Assembly (NCBI RefSeq): GCF_001632365.1
Contig: NW_024468519.1
Span: forward strand, 382,831-446,830
Direction of reading: 5' to 3'
Length of the DNA stretch: 64,000 nt
From: Laetiporus sulphureus 93-53
Taxonomy: Eukaryota > Basidiomycota > Agaricomycetes > Polyporales > Laetiporaceae
Shown: positions 47,411 to 58,256 of the stretch, one piece after another
Layout: each line of letters opens with the position of its first letter
Position numbering within the stretch: position 1 is the first letter of the stretch
Program-made: the position numbers and the translations under genes
Notes under the pieces: generated by a model
The model's input: only the letters and a program-made list of their open reading frames with translations
The model's database searches: none
What the model was told of the DNA's origin: nothing

Positions 47411-47656
47411 GAGCCAAGTTCTCAACACAGATGGAGGAAGAGGCTAGCTTGGACGCAAAGACAGCGATGGTGGAGGGTGCTGTGCGTCGCCACACCGGAC
47501 GAATGATTACCACGTGCCTCCATGCTGCAGAACGCGGTCACATGTAGACGCGTTGAACGTTGTTCGTGTGAGGTTAGGCGTCTATCAACCACGCCGCTCG
47601 CGAGACCATCAACCCCCACCGTCGTTGTTGCCGTCGTTCCCACCAGCGTCTCCACG
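47411..47656. promoter_or_regulatory. divergent promoter, tomosyn / coiled-coil gene
   Basis: 246 bases between the start codons of two divergent genes, with CT-rich leader sequence on the plus-strand side. Both promoters must share this stretch, so the genes may be co-regulated. Confidence 0.55.
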
Positions 47657-50600
47657 ATGGCGACCTGGGGAATTGGAGATAATCATGACTCGGACGAAGT
47701 CAAGTCACTCAAAGACCAACTGCGCCACAAAGGTTCGTGTCCATTTACAGTGATTACCAGCAGTGCTGACACGTTGGAAACAGATGCACAAATCGCGACA
47801 CTTGGAGGTCAGCTTTTGAAGCGAGAAGAAGATTTTAAGGGTCTTAGTGTGACATGCAATGAGAATACTGACAAGGTGCGCTTCTCGCTCATTACGATCG
47901 ATATCGAGTCGGTTAAGGCTGCTTATGCACTAGCTTCGCAAAGAAGCTGACCGCGCGTTGGAACTGGAAGAAGCACTCACAAAACGAACCGATGAGCTTC
48001 AGAATGAACGCATGACGCGTCAGAATACCGAAGTTGCGCTGGCCGCTGCTCAGAATAAGCTGAAAGAAGCGGAACAGGCCACGCAAGAATTGTACGGCAC
48101 TATACATTCGATATCAACGAATGCAGGCGCGTCGTCAGAAGACAAGGCGAGATTAGAGAAAGAGAACACCACGCTTCACGCACGTGTTCGCGCTCTTCAG
48201 TCGGAGATAGCTGCAAGAGAGCAGGCAGAACAGCCTCTTTTGCGACGCAGCCAGCCGCAACCTAGCAATTCGCGACGGTCTTCAGGTTCAACAACCTTGC
48301 GCCTGGCGGCTCTTGAGCGCGAAAATTCCGAACTGCAAGCTTGCGTGTCCCAACAGGCCTCAGAGCTTCTTGACGCCCGAAATCGCTTGTCTCGCGCACA
48401 AGATTCCCTCGTCGGGAAGGAGAATGAGAAGCATGCGATGGAGAAGCGACTACAACAGCAGCTGGATGAAGTCCAAGCTGAGCTTAAAGAGCAACAGGAC
48501 GAGCTCAAGGCACTGCAGGGGAGAGGAGGGGAGGATGCCGCACAGAGAGAAACCGATCTTTTGGAACGGCTAGAGGAGGAGGAGACGAGGATTGCTGCAT
48601 TAGAGAAGGAGCTGACGCGGTCGATGGAGAGCCGGAAGAAAGAGCTGTCGCTCTTACAGAAGGAGTTGGATAGGTCAACAGTCCTTCTCAAGAATGGGAC
48701 CAAGAAGCTAGAGAAAGCTGAGGCTCAGATCATTCAGCTCATGGACGAGAAGGAAGAGGGATTGGCTCAGCGGAAGGAGGCGTACAAAGAGGTGGAGGAG
48801 CTCAAGCGTCAAGTCCAGGACGCAAATTTCAGAATCAGGTACTGTCGTTGGATCAGATAGCGGTTTAATCCCTGACATCTCCTCAATGTAGAGAACTGGA
48901 GGCGGGTCTCAGAGCACCTCGACTATTGACGGCGTCTCTTCCATCCAGCTCTCCGCGCACGGATGCAGTAACCGAAGCCTCAGTACAGCGCCTTCTGAGT
49001 GCAATCGACCGACTCCGCGGCGAGCGCGACCAGCTGCGTAGGGATCTCGAATTCCTCAGCGCCGAGAATAAGTTTGCGGTTGAAGACCTGCAAGCGAAAT
49101 TGGCTGAAGCGATGGCAGCCCCATCACCTCCACTGACGAAGGCAGGATGCGCGATGGAAGTCGACGGCGACGAGCTAGCTATCTCCATGACAAAGCTGAT
49201 TCAAACCGAACGAACCGCTCTAGTATTTGCACTTGTCGCACAGCACGCACAGACGGAGCGAGAGGCGGGGTTGTCACAAATTGAGCATCTCCTGCAACAG
49301 CTGGACAATGCTCGATGGGAATGCGAGGAGACGCGCAATAATCTTGCAGAGAAGGAGGCTCGTGCTCAGGGCCCCCAGACGACTCTTCAGGCAGGCGATG
49401 ACCGAGTCAGCGTTCTGGAAATGAGTTTGGAGACTACCATGCAGAGCCTGCGGACGGCCGAAACTCAGGTCTCCGCGCTACGTGCCTCAACCGAGCGCTT
49501 GCAAAGCGAAAGCTCCCGTGAACACGAAGCATATGAAGAGACTCGTTCTTCACTCGCTGAAGCCCAGGCGTGCCTTGTCAAGCTCACGCAAGCGCTCGCC
49601 GATGCTGAAGCGCAGCGTGATTCGCTTGCTCTTGAATTGCAGTACAGTCAGCAGGAGCTCAAGAACGTACGGGAAGAGTTGGATGAAGCTAACAAGCGAT
49701 ACGGGCAACATTTGCGCTCCATGTCCCACACCCAACAAACTCGTGCTTTGCAGGAACAGATCGAGGCGTTGGAGCAGCGCGTATTGAGAAGAACAGAGCA
49801 GATTGGTGTACATCAGCATGACATCAAGAGGCTCGAGACGAACTTGAAACTCCAGGAGGAGCGAGTGGCGGAGATGACAACCGACTTGGAGGTCATGTTG
49901 AAGGAGAAGGAGGCGATGGTGGAAGACTGCAAGACCACTAGGGAACAACGCAACGAAGCGTTGAACAAGTGCGAGCAGCTGGAAGAGAAGACGGAGCGTT
50001 TGGAAGACGAGAAGGAGAAATTGGCTCTCAGCATGTCCGATGCGGCGAAGGAAGCGAAACGCATCATTGAAGAGCAAGAAAGCCAAATGGTACAGCTGAA
50101 AGCCAGTCTTAGCGAGGCCGATGCGGAGGGTGTCAAGAATGCCAGCTCTGTCCTCAAGTTGAACGCAGAACACGCACAAATGACTCAGCTCCTTGACGAC
50201 AAGATAGAACTTATACATTGTCTTCTCAAGGAAAACGAGATTTCCTCAAGTGAGACAGTCCAAGCGATCATTGCTCTCGCTACCGTCCGTGCTGACCTAC
50301 GAGTCGCAACCTCCGCGTGCAAATGCGCAACAGCTGGAAAAGTTGAGGCAGAGGAGCGACTGGTCGTATTGCAGCAGGAGCTCGATGTCAAGGTCTCTGA
50401 ATTCGCCATTCATAAGGCAGAACTGGAGACCAAGCTGGAAGAGCTGCATCGCGAGCATTTGCAGTTGGAATCCATGTCCGAGCAGGAGATGAAGGCTCTT
50501 CGTCAATCTATCGTTGAACTTCACGACCAGCTTTCAAGCAGTGCCGACCATTCACAAGCAGAAGACGACTTGAGAAGCCAGCTCGAACAAGCTCGATCAC

Positions 50601-53014
50601 GGCATAGCGAGGAAATCGAGGGGCTGCAGAGCCTTATTGAACGACTCACCGCTGACCTTCACGAGGCACAACGAGTCTACGAAGAGTCGAATGCATCGCG
50701 CAAGCAAATAGAAGATGACTTTGACGGTAGAAAGCGGGCGCTCGAGCAGGAATTGGAAGATGCCCTTGCAAAACTGCAGGCAGCCACTCTCGCCCATGAG
50801 CAACTTGCAGAGCTACACGGCAAACACCAGGTTGAACAAGACGGTCTTCGCGAAGAACTTAGCGCTGTCAAGGGCATTCTGGAAGAGATCACGAAACTCC
50901 ACGATGAGCTGAAGAGCCGTCACGAGGAGATCCTGCACCATGGACCTCTCCAGCAGAGGGAGCAAGACAGCCTTCGTGAGGAGCTCAGCAGCACGAAGGA
51001 TCAACTCGCAGAGTCTGCGAAGCTCTATCAAGAGCTCAAAGACAGGTTTGACCAGCTCCTTCAAACCGAGTCTCAGCACCAGGGTGCAGAGGATCGTCTA
51101 CGGGCAGAGCTCGACGAAGTGATTCGCAAGCTCGAGGAGAGTGAGAAAGGCTGGGAGGAGCTCAAGGCTCAGCATGAAACCGCTGCACAACAGCTATCCC
51201 AGCAATCTGCAGAACTGGACCGCGCACGCGAGGAACTCATTCGTTCTACAGAGAAGCTTGAGGAGGCAAGTAAAGCCCATACAGACTTGACCAGCGAAAA
51301 TGCGACGGTCAGCCAAGAGTTGGAAGCTCTCAGAACGGAAAGTTCCGGGAAGGCTCAGCAATGCGAAGAACTCGAAGGGAACCTGACCGACTTGAAAGCT
51401 GCTCATGTCAAGGAGCTGGAAGCTTTGCAGGAACATCTCAGCGTTACTAGTACTCAACTTCGCGAAGCGGAGGATGCCCGATCCGACCTCAACGCTCGAT
51501 ATCGGCAGTTGATGGAGGAGTCCTCAAGAACCGAGAAGCAGTTGCAGGACCAGCTGAGCTCTGTCGCAGAAGAGATACGTCTCCTCAAGAGTAGGCTCGA
51601 GGAGGAGACAGAGCTCCAATCTCAATTGCAGAAAGAACGGGAAAGGCTTCGAGAAGCGGACGCAAGGCGGGCGGTCGCTGAAGAGGAAAGAATCAAGTTG
51701 TCCGACGAACTGACTGTCCTTCGTGCCGAAGTTGACGACGTCAAATCTACTCTGCAAGCTACGTGGCAAGAAAGAGACGGTCTGCAATGTGAGATCACGA
51801 AGCTTGAAGCTGATATCCAGCGCTTCAAGTCATTGCAGCGGTTCACGGAAAGTCAGGCGAAGGAGAGGTAAGCACGATACAGACTGTGACGCCGATATAT
51901 GTGCTCACGCTGCAACGGTAGCGCAACGCAGATGAAGTCCCTCAAGAGCGACTTGGATGAGGCTCGTGAGCTTGCTAAACGGGCCGAGAATTCGTGCAAG
52001 GCCGCAGAAGCCACGCTCTCGATGCGAGAGATTCAACACGAGCAGACTGTGACAGCTCTGCGTCGTGATCTGAATGTGCTGCGATCTTCCAATCTAGACG
52101 AAAAGGTTGCTGAATTGGAAGAGAGCAATGTGGAGATGGAGGAGCTGCTCAAGAAGAAGTGCCAGGAGATTGAGGATAACGATGACCGCTATCTCGAGTA
52201 CGTGCTTGATTTATGGTCGCAGACTTCGCTTGCTGAGCTGCACGCATACAGACTGCTCAAAGAGAAGAAGAAGCTCACTGGCAAGATTGAGTCCTTGACC
52301 AGAAAGTTGAATGCCCTTCAGAGCAAGGCAACAGCATCAGCGGAGATGAAGCCTCCGACGGTGGAAACCGCGACAGAGTCTTCCCGTGCCACAGTGCCTA
52401 GCATATCGCCGGTTGGCCCCAGAGCTTCAGCTTCCAAATATGAAGCCCGTGGAACACCGTCCGCGCGATCAATGTCTGCTCGCACATCCGCCTCTTCGCA
52501 CTCCCGCACCGCATCCGGCTCGTCAGTCGTATCGACGGCACAGATGCCTGATTCTTCTGCAGTCCCGCCAACAGTGTTCAGGTCTCGCACTGCAGACACG
52601 AAGCGCGCCAGCTCTCAGGCAGAAACTACACCCACCCCTCTTCCCTCTTCGTCTTCTTCAAGTTCATTAGGAAAGAGACGTGTTCCGGATGATTTCGACA
52701 GCCACGACAATCTGCCACCCCAAGGGTTCACTAGCGAAAGCCTCCCCAGCAGAGATATCGAAGCGACACCGCGCGCCCGCAAAGCGCTGCAAACGGGACC
52801 TGGGTTCACTCCTGTTCGTGGACGTATCGCGTCTGTCGCTCCAGCAGAAGCATCGCCTTCCAGAAGAGCGACCCCTGGGGCCGCTCTGCCAGACGTGACG
52901 AATAGTTTGAAAGGGCGGCCTCGAGACGAGACCAAACCACACAAGGGTTGGTTAGCAAAGGCCAGAAATGACCTTGCGCAATCGAAGGAGAGATTTTCAA
53001 GGCCACAGCGATGA
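47657..53014 (+). CDS. large coiled-coil protein (1,695 aa), function not recognised
   Basis: Six exons: 47657..47732, 47784..47875, 47934..48838, 48892..51867, 51922..52197, 52252..53014. About residues 10-1500 are nearly continuous coiled coil rich in Glu, Leu, Gln, Lys and Arg (for example EELKRQVQDA, LRGERDQLRRDLEFL, DIKRLETNLKLQEERV, KCEQLEEKTERLEDEKEK), with one short Pro/Ser linker near 360. The last 250 residues are Ser/Thr/Pro-rich and basic, with a KGWLAKARNDLAQ end. This layout suits a structural scaffold (nuclear-pore basket, spindle pole, golgin or myosin-like protein), but I see no diagnostic domain such as GRIP, kinesin motor or SMC hinge. The 54-nt intron at 52198-52251 is inferred because it would otherwise insert 18 non-coiled residues in frame. 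Confidence 0.85.
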
Positions 53015-53232
53015 GATCCAGCGCCGATTCCTGGACACTTATACTGTAAGTCCGCATATAGACACCTGTCGATGTAGTATTTCTTTTATTCGTATTCTCT
53101 GCTGCCGTGTAATCGATTGCATTTCTCTTGGTACACGTTGGCCACAGAAGACGAATGCGGCAATGTGCTTCCTGGTCCACACGCAGCCATTGCATCACGA
53201 ACCATTGGAAGTGGACACTATAATGTGGTCCC
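53015..53232. other. convergent 3' region, coiled-coil / S10 genes
   Basis: 218 bases between convergent stop codons; AT-rich in the middle (TTCTTTTATTCG). Terminators of both genes are expected here. No gene is seen. Confidence 0.5.
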
Positions 53233-55551
53233 TTATGAGACCAACGTCTCATTCCTCAGCCACTTGATAAGTATCTCTCTGAACGCTTCTTCACGGTCCC
53301 ATTCCACGACTAGAAAGGTGGTTCAAAAAGTCTGTACGTGAGCAAGTCAATATCAATCGCACTCACAATGACCTGCATCATCGACGCTAACAAAAGTGAA
53401 CACCCCGGCGCCTGCACCGACTTGCCGTATCCATCCGATACCTGGCCAGACGACCTGGGGAGCGGAACGGAAAGCCTCTCGATGCTTCGTTTGTAGCAAG
53501 GTCATCTGCTGTCGAATTAGAGTACGGTAGGGATTCTCGAGAGCAGCGACTGACCCAAGAGAGATTGCTTCGCCATGAACAAACACCATCCGTGTTCCCG
53601 TTATACACTGCCATCACATGAGTGTATATCAGTCTCTTTTCCCGATAGCGATGTCTCCTTACCCATCACACGCAACCCTGCGTCAATGGCAGGCGCGAGG
53701 AGACGATACGCTGACTTGACCCTAGTAGAGTGTGAGTTAATGACGGATAACAGACAGACATATACGAACATTTCGCCATTCGCTTCAAATGGTTTGTAAA
53801 TCCTCTCCCAAGAGACATGTTCAAATTTGACATCTTCAGGGACACCTACCTGTTAGCGTCGTCGCGATCAATATGAGACGCAATTGGACTTTTGAGAGGA
53901 ACATACTGCGCTCCGTGTTCTATCATCTCTCATTATATCGTCTAACCATTGCATCTGGGGAAAGCAGTCGTCAACGTCGTCGATGTCGCACTGTAAATGA
54001 ATATATCAGGCGCCTCGAGTATAACATCCAGAGCACCTACAAACTGCGTGGCATGATACGGGTTTCTGCCATTGAATCCGGCATGCTGAATTTTGTCATC
54101 TCCTCCATGACACAGGATTGTAGCTGAATACCGATTATCGATGGTAGGCTGTTCATAAGCATACTGTACGGCATCGAGACAAGCCGGCATGGTGGAGATT
54201 GCGAGATCACATCCCGTGCTATTGACGATCGGATTATCATGACAGTTTGCCTGAATCCACCACCTGAACATTAAAATGAGTGCTGGCCAAATTGCATCGT
54301 CATCATGATGGTGAGTAGCAGGAACTACCTGTAATTGAGCAATGTGGCGCTCCATCCATTACCAATCATGACCTATGGAGCGCATACACCGATGTTCCAA
54401 GGTTAGTGAATGCGGATAATGCTCGTCGATGACATATGACATACAGCGTCGGGCATTTTGGGTAAACGGCTACTCAAAGGATCTGCGCGCGCGACCATGT
54501 TCCTAGTGTGGATCACATCGACAATATGGGGTATACTGCTCGAAATCAAACACTGGTCAAGCAATCCAGACGATGGTGGACGAACTAGTTGCCTCCGAAG
54601 GATGCGGATTGAATCATGAATTGGTTTCTGCGACAAGCGTTCAAATTGGCGGTGAGACATGTGAGAAGGAGGATTCTGACCCGGAGAGCTGCGGAAATTC
54701 ACTGTACCGTTGTGCAATTCATCTATGTTTGTTAGTGTATTCATATCAACCAAGAGCTAACGATGTGCACACCCAAAATGCTTGCAGAAAGTCATCGACA
54801 TCCCACGCCGCCCGCTCACTGCTGTTGTGTAAGGAGCTCTGCACTCCATAGGAGAATCCGACACCAACAGGCTGCGCGATATGCAGATGTTCACTAGGCC
54901 TGTACTTATAACGGTACAATACAGTGTTACTTACATGATCAATGGCCAACACGTTCACTTCATCTGTCCACGGGCACTGTGACGCAATAGCCGTTCCATT
55001 ACCATCACGTCCACGGGCGAGACGACAGGGCCTGCGTAATCCAGTGAAGTTGAAACACTTCGGGGTCATATATGCGCATGTGCTCACCCCGCTCCGCTGA
55101 AGGGCATGAACATCCCAGAGCTTCCGGGGCCTCCAGCAAAGACGAGCACAACTGGAGCATTCGACGGGTCTTGCCGTGCCTCAAACAGCCTGTCATAGCG
55201 TTTGACAAGAGCTTATTCACTCCAAGTTATTGGCGATCGTGTGTTACGAAAAACGCACCACCAGAACATGTGTTTATCCTCTACTCCATCCGAGTTCGTG
55301 AAGTGCGCGTACCCAGACGTGAAGTGATCCCCATCGAGTGCGCAGTACAGCGTCGAGTTCGGCTTTGAAGTCACCTGAATGCGGGTCCCCAGGTTGCGCT
55401 TGCCCGCTGGGTCGGATTCAGGACGCGCGATATAGAGGGTTTCCTGTCCGATAGAGAGCACACGTTGCTGGTAGCCCGGTTCAAGCCAAATCGCAGAAAT
55501 AAGTGTAGGGAGAACTAGCGCAGCCGAGAGTGCCCTGGGAGCGAACATCAT
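53233..55551 (-). CDS. secreted S10 serine carboxypeptidase-like protein
   Basis: Fifteen exons on the minus strand: 55259..55551, 55088..55189, 54935..55031, 54771..54871, 54681..54701, 54586..54627, 54445..54535, 54329..54372, 54041..54263, 53907..53990, 53770..53849, 53663..53721, 53555..53607, 53367..53508, 53233..53309; 502 aa. A signal peptide (LSAALVLPTLISAIW) leads into DKHMFWW-LFEARQDPSNAP, AGGPGSSGMF, IDH-PVGVGFSYG, QSASFGGNYIPHI, VMIGNGW, GRNPYHAT, VYNGNTDGVCSW, FTFVSVDDAGH and an intact C-terminus. The catalytic triad is present (Ser214, Asp419, His477). Two residues that hold the substrate's C-terminal carboxylate in yeast CPY are changed: Asn51 (NGGPG) is Ala116 and Glu145 (ESY) is Ala213. 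Classical carboxypeptidase activity is therefore doubtful. Confidence 0.88.
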
Positions 55552-56059
55552 GCCTTCCTCGTATGTCTGAAGGCTACTCCTGCTGTTTGCTAAATATACC
55601 CTGGCGAGCCGATCCCCCTGACTGTGTGATCTGCTGATGTCTTGACGCACTGTGCTACTCCGGATTTGACGGTCTGCGTCCAGTCAGACGGACCTCATGG
55701 ACGCGTATGATCCCGACTTCGGGGATGCAACGTTGATTAGATTAGACGCTGCGGGAACGGGTATCGTGAGAGAGAGCTTTCATCGAATCTCAAGCGACGC
55801 TGAGAGATATTCGGTGCATGGTGGACCGAGCGCATTGAGATTTGGGTCAAAGGTGGCCATTGGCAGAAGCGAGGTCGCGGTGGATTGACGCTCAGTTGAC
55901 TAACAGCTTTGAAGGCCACCAGCATGTAGCATATATCGCTCATGTGCATGCCTTGTTCTTTCTAAAATATCGCACGCTATTGATGGCTATCGGTCACTAT
56001 TTCTGCTCTTAGATGCATACAAGCATGTGCTCATTAGATTCTACATTTGATTGGAGATT
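55552..56059. other. intergenic, D-amino-acid oxidase to S10 gene
   Basis: About 500 bases: promoter side of the S10 gene and 3' flank of the oxidase gene (both minus strand). A TATA-like GGTATATTTAG sits on the minus strand near 55595, some 45-50 bases before the S10 ATG. No gene is seen. Confidence 0.5.
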
Positions 56060-57556
56060 TCAGTTCTGCGAGTTGCCCTTGATCAATTCGACGACATCCT
56101 CGGCAGCACCCCAAGAGTTCTGATATCCCGCAGGTCTGTCATACATTGTTAGGTCCCGCGTACATTCAAGGCCGATTCACACGTACCCAAAGCCATACGC
56201 GTGCACGACCAACACCCGGCCCTTTGGGCCTTTCGTATCCGCAGGAAACAGTTCGCTCTTGACCGGAAGGTCCAGATACTCGGCCTCGACGCGTGCTCCG
56301 CCCTTGCGCGCAGGGCGGAGTCCGACATTGTGACTCAGAATGCGCGTCTCCGGGCTTGCGAGCTGCGGCGCGAGCGCGGTGCAGCGCGCGAGAATACCTT
56401 TCGCAGCAGGTACGCTCACTGACGTATCCCAATCGTCAAGCTGGTATGTTCCACCAAGGAGGACGTGACCGGCCGGGAACGGGCGGGGAATGATATAGGT
56501 CGCCGCGCCATCATCGGATGCGCCTAAGCGCAGGAAGGAGGTGTTGTCAGTTTTTAGCAAAGGATTGAATCAGCAGAACATGCCTAGCGGGAAGGAGATA
56601 AACTCCTTTATTTCCGGTGCGTACACAATGATGGTCTGTCCACGGATGGGGTACACGTTCGTATCCTCTACGCCGATCAAGGATCGGGCGCCTGTCTCTC
56701 CAAGTCAGCTCTTCCATGCATAACTAGTGCGCCCAACCGTGCTGACCTAGTCCGGTAGCGTTGACAAGAACACCTTTCGGTCCCGCCAGCGCAGCAGCCT
56801 CACCCAGACTCTGCACCTTCCTGCGCACAAACTCAACCCCACGCGCGAGAAGCTCCGATTTGAGCCAAGGAAGGTAGACCTCTGGGTTGATCGACAGAGT
56901 CTTGAAGCTCACTCCGCCAGTAACCCCTTCCGGAAGCTCGCTTTTGTCCATGACACGGAACTACGGAATGAACCTCGTTCATTAGCACGAGTCGGCGGCC
57001 CTTGCACGCCCAACTCACATCTCTGACGAGATCCTTGTACCAAAGCTGGCTTAGGTCCTCACTTGTGTCGTAATAGACGCGAGAAGGCAGAGCCTGTTGC
57101 CAGGTTAGTTCGCGCTGCTAAGGGCCACGCTGTAGCCATTATCTCACCATAGATCGCCCGGTGGGAATCATGTCCCACAGCTTGTTGCTTGATCCACAAA
57201 ATTCATCAGTGATCAATCACTGGACGCTCTCGACAAAGAGACACACACAAGGTCTTAAGCTCCCGTCTCTTCGTGTTCTCGTCGAATCCTCTCATAGGCG
57301 ACCAGTTGGCTCCCTATTGCCCCCGTAAGTACCCCATCATGAGCATCTCCATCAGCCTTGTGGCCGTCAAAACTGTGCTCACCGCCCATGGGCTCGAGAA
57401 TGCCTGAGAGTCCAAATCCTCAGGCATGTCTCGCGCGACGATCTTGATCTTGTATGCATCCCCGGAGTTCGAGGACAAGGTATACGCGACGGAAAGTCCG
57501 ATCACTCCAGCGCCGAGGATCACAACCTCCGTGGGGGTTTTCGTGTTACCAGACAT
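56060..57556 (-). CDS. D-amino-acid oxidase (FAD)
   Basis: Eight exons on the minus strand: 57383..57556, 57249..57313, 57148..57187, 57019..57093, 56747..56960, 56584..56691, 56187..56523, 56060..56135; 362 aa. The dinucleotide-binding motif [18 protein letters not shown] is at residues 11-28. [51 protein letters not shown] and [15 protein letters not shown] match the DAAO family block by block, including the C-terminal FAD-contact Gly-rich loop. It oxidises D-amino acids to 2-oxo acids, ammonia and hydrogen peroxide. The exon 6/7 intron (56524-56583) starts GCATGT and is a GC-AG intron. The protein ends KGNSQN, with no SKL-type peroxisomal signal. Confidence 0.9.
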
Positions 57557-57951
57557 GGTTCTGAGGACAGACAATGGGAAGTCAAGCAGAGCTGCGTGGG
57601 TGGGCGTGTCGCCCATTGAGACTGATAATGTTCCTGCATAGAGTCCAGGTCGACGGTGACTCGACCGAGCCAAGCTATTGAGCAGTCTCCTAACCATGTA
57701 TTGGGGTTTCTTATCTCATCTAGCCCGGGCTTTCGGCTGCTTCACAATGCGTACTTCCCTGTACTTAGTGCACCAAGTTATTTGGTATCATGCTCACCAT
57801 AAAGCACCCGAAGAACTTATGATGAGATGGCTGCTTACCATCTGAAGAGCCCCTTCAAAAAAACTATAAATGCAAAGAATGCATAACTGTAGAAATCGAG
57901 AGCAGTCTACTGTCGTGGCTGGCAGCAAGGCAATCGCAATCATCAGCCACC
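57557..57951. promoter_or_regulatory. divergent intergenic, DAAO / mitochondrial-type ORF
   Basis: 395 bases between the DAAO start (minus) and the plus-strand ATG at 57952. AT-rich patches lie at about 57830-57880. On the plus side, a TATAAAT element near 57866 is about 85 bases before the ATG and could be its TATA box. Confidence 0.45.
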
Positions 57952-58256
57952 ATGTGGAAGCACCTTCGATTGGCGGTCCGCGCCGGCACCGCGCGTCTAG
58001 CCGTTCTCCCATGCAACTCCGCCTCTCTCAGCTCGAATACTCCTTCCAAACGTGTGCGCCCCTTCTCACGGTCCTCATCCGTCAATGCCGCCACTCAACT
58101 CTTTACCGTCAGAGCGCAGCTCTCGCGCAATATTCCTCGGCAACAGTCAGTATGTAGTTTTTGTATGTACTTGGCTTCATGCAAACTCTTGTGCTGCAGC
58201 TCTTAGCTGGGAGAACAAGTGGGCCTGAGCAAGTCCTTGAAACGGGACTGTTTGCT
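57952..58256 (+). CDS. 5' exons of an unrecognised, probably mitochondrial protein
   Basis: Exon 57952..58149 starts MWKHLRLAVRAGTARLAVLP and stays rich in Arg, Ser and Ala with no acidic residue for about 60 codons, a strong mitochondrial presequence. A 50-nt intron (GTATGT donor, GCTGCAG acceptor) leads in frame to exon 58200..58256, LLAGRTSGPEQVLETGLFA. This exon ends at a consensus GTAAGT donor, but I cannot find the next exon. Without splicing, the frame runs 17 more codons to a stop. Either the remainder has been lost or the later exons are too short or diverged to recognise. No function can be assigned. Confidence 0.45.

Noticed and set aside
53233..55551. S10 gene first looked like a pseudogene because of a TAG after SASFGGN and a TGA after QAFWV
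   Set aside because: Introns at 54536-54585 and 54628-54680, and donor shifts at 54770 and 54702, remove every stop and rebuild SFGGNYIPHI and FPQLSG. The gene closes in frame from signal peptide to C-terminus.
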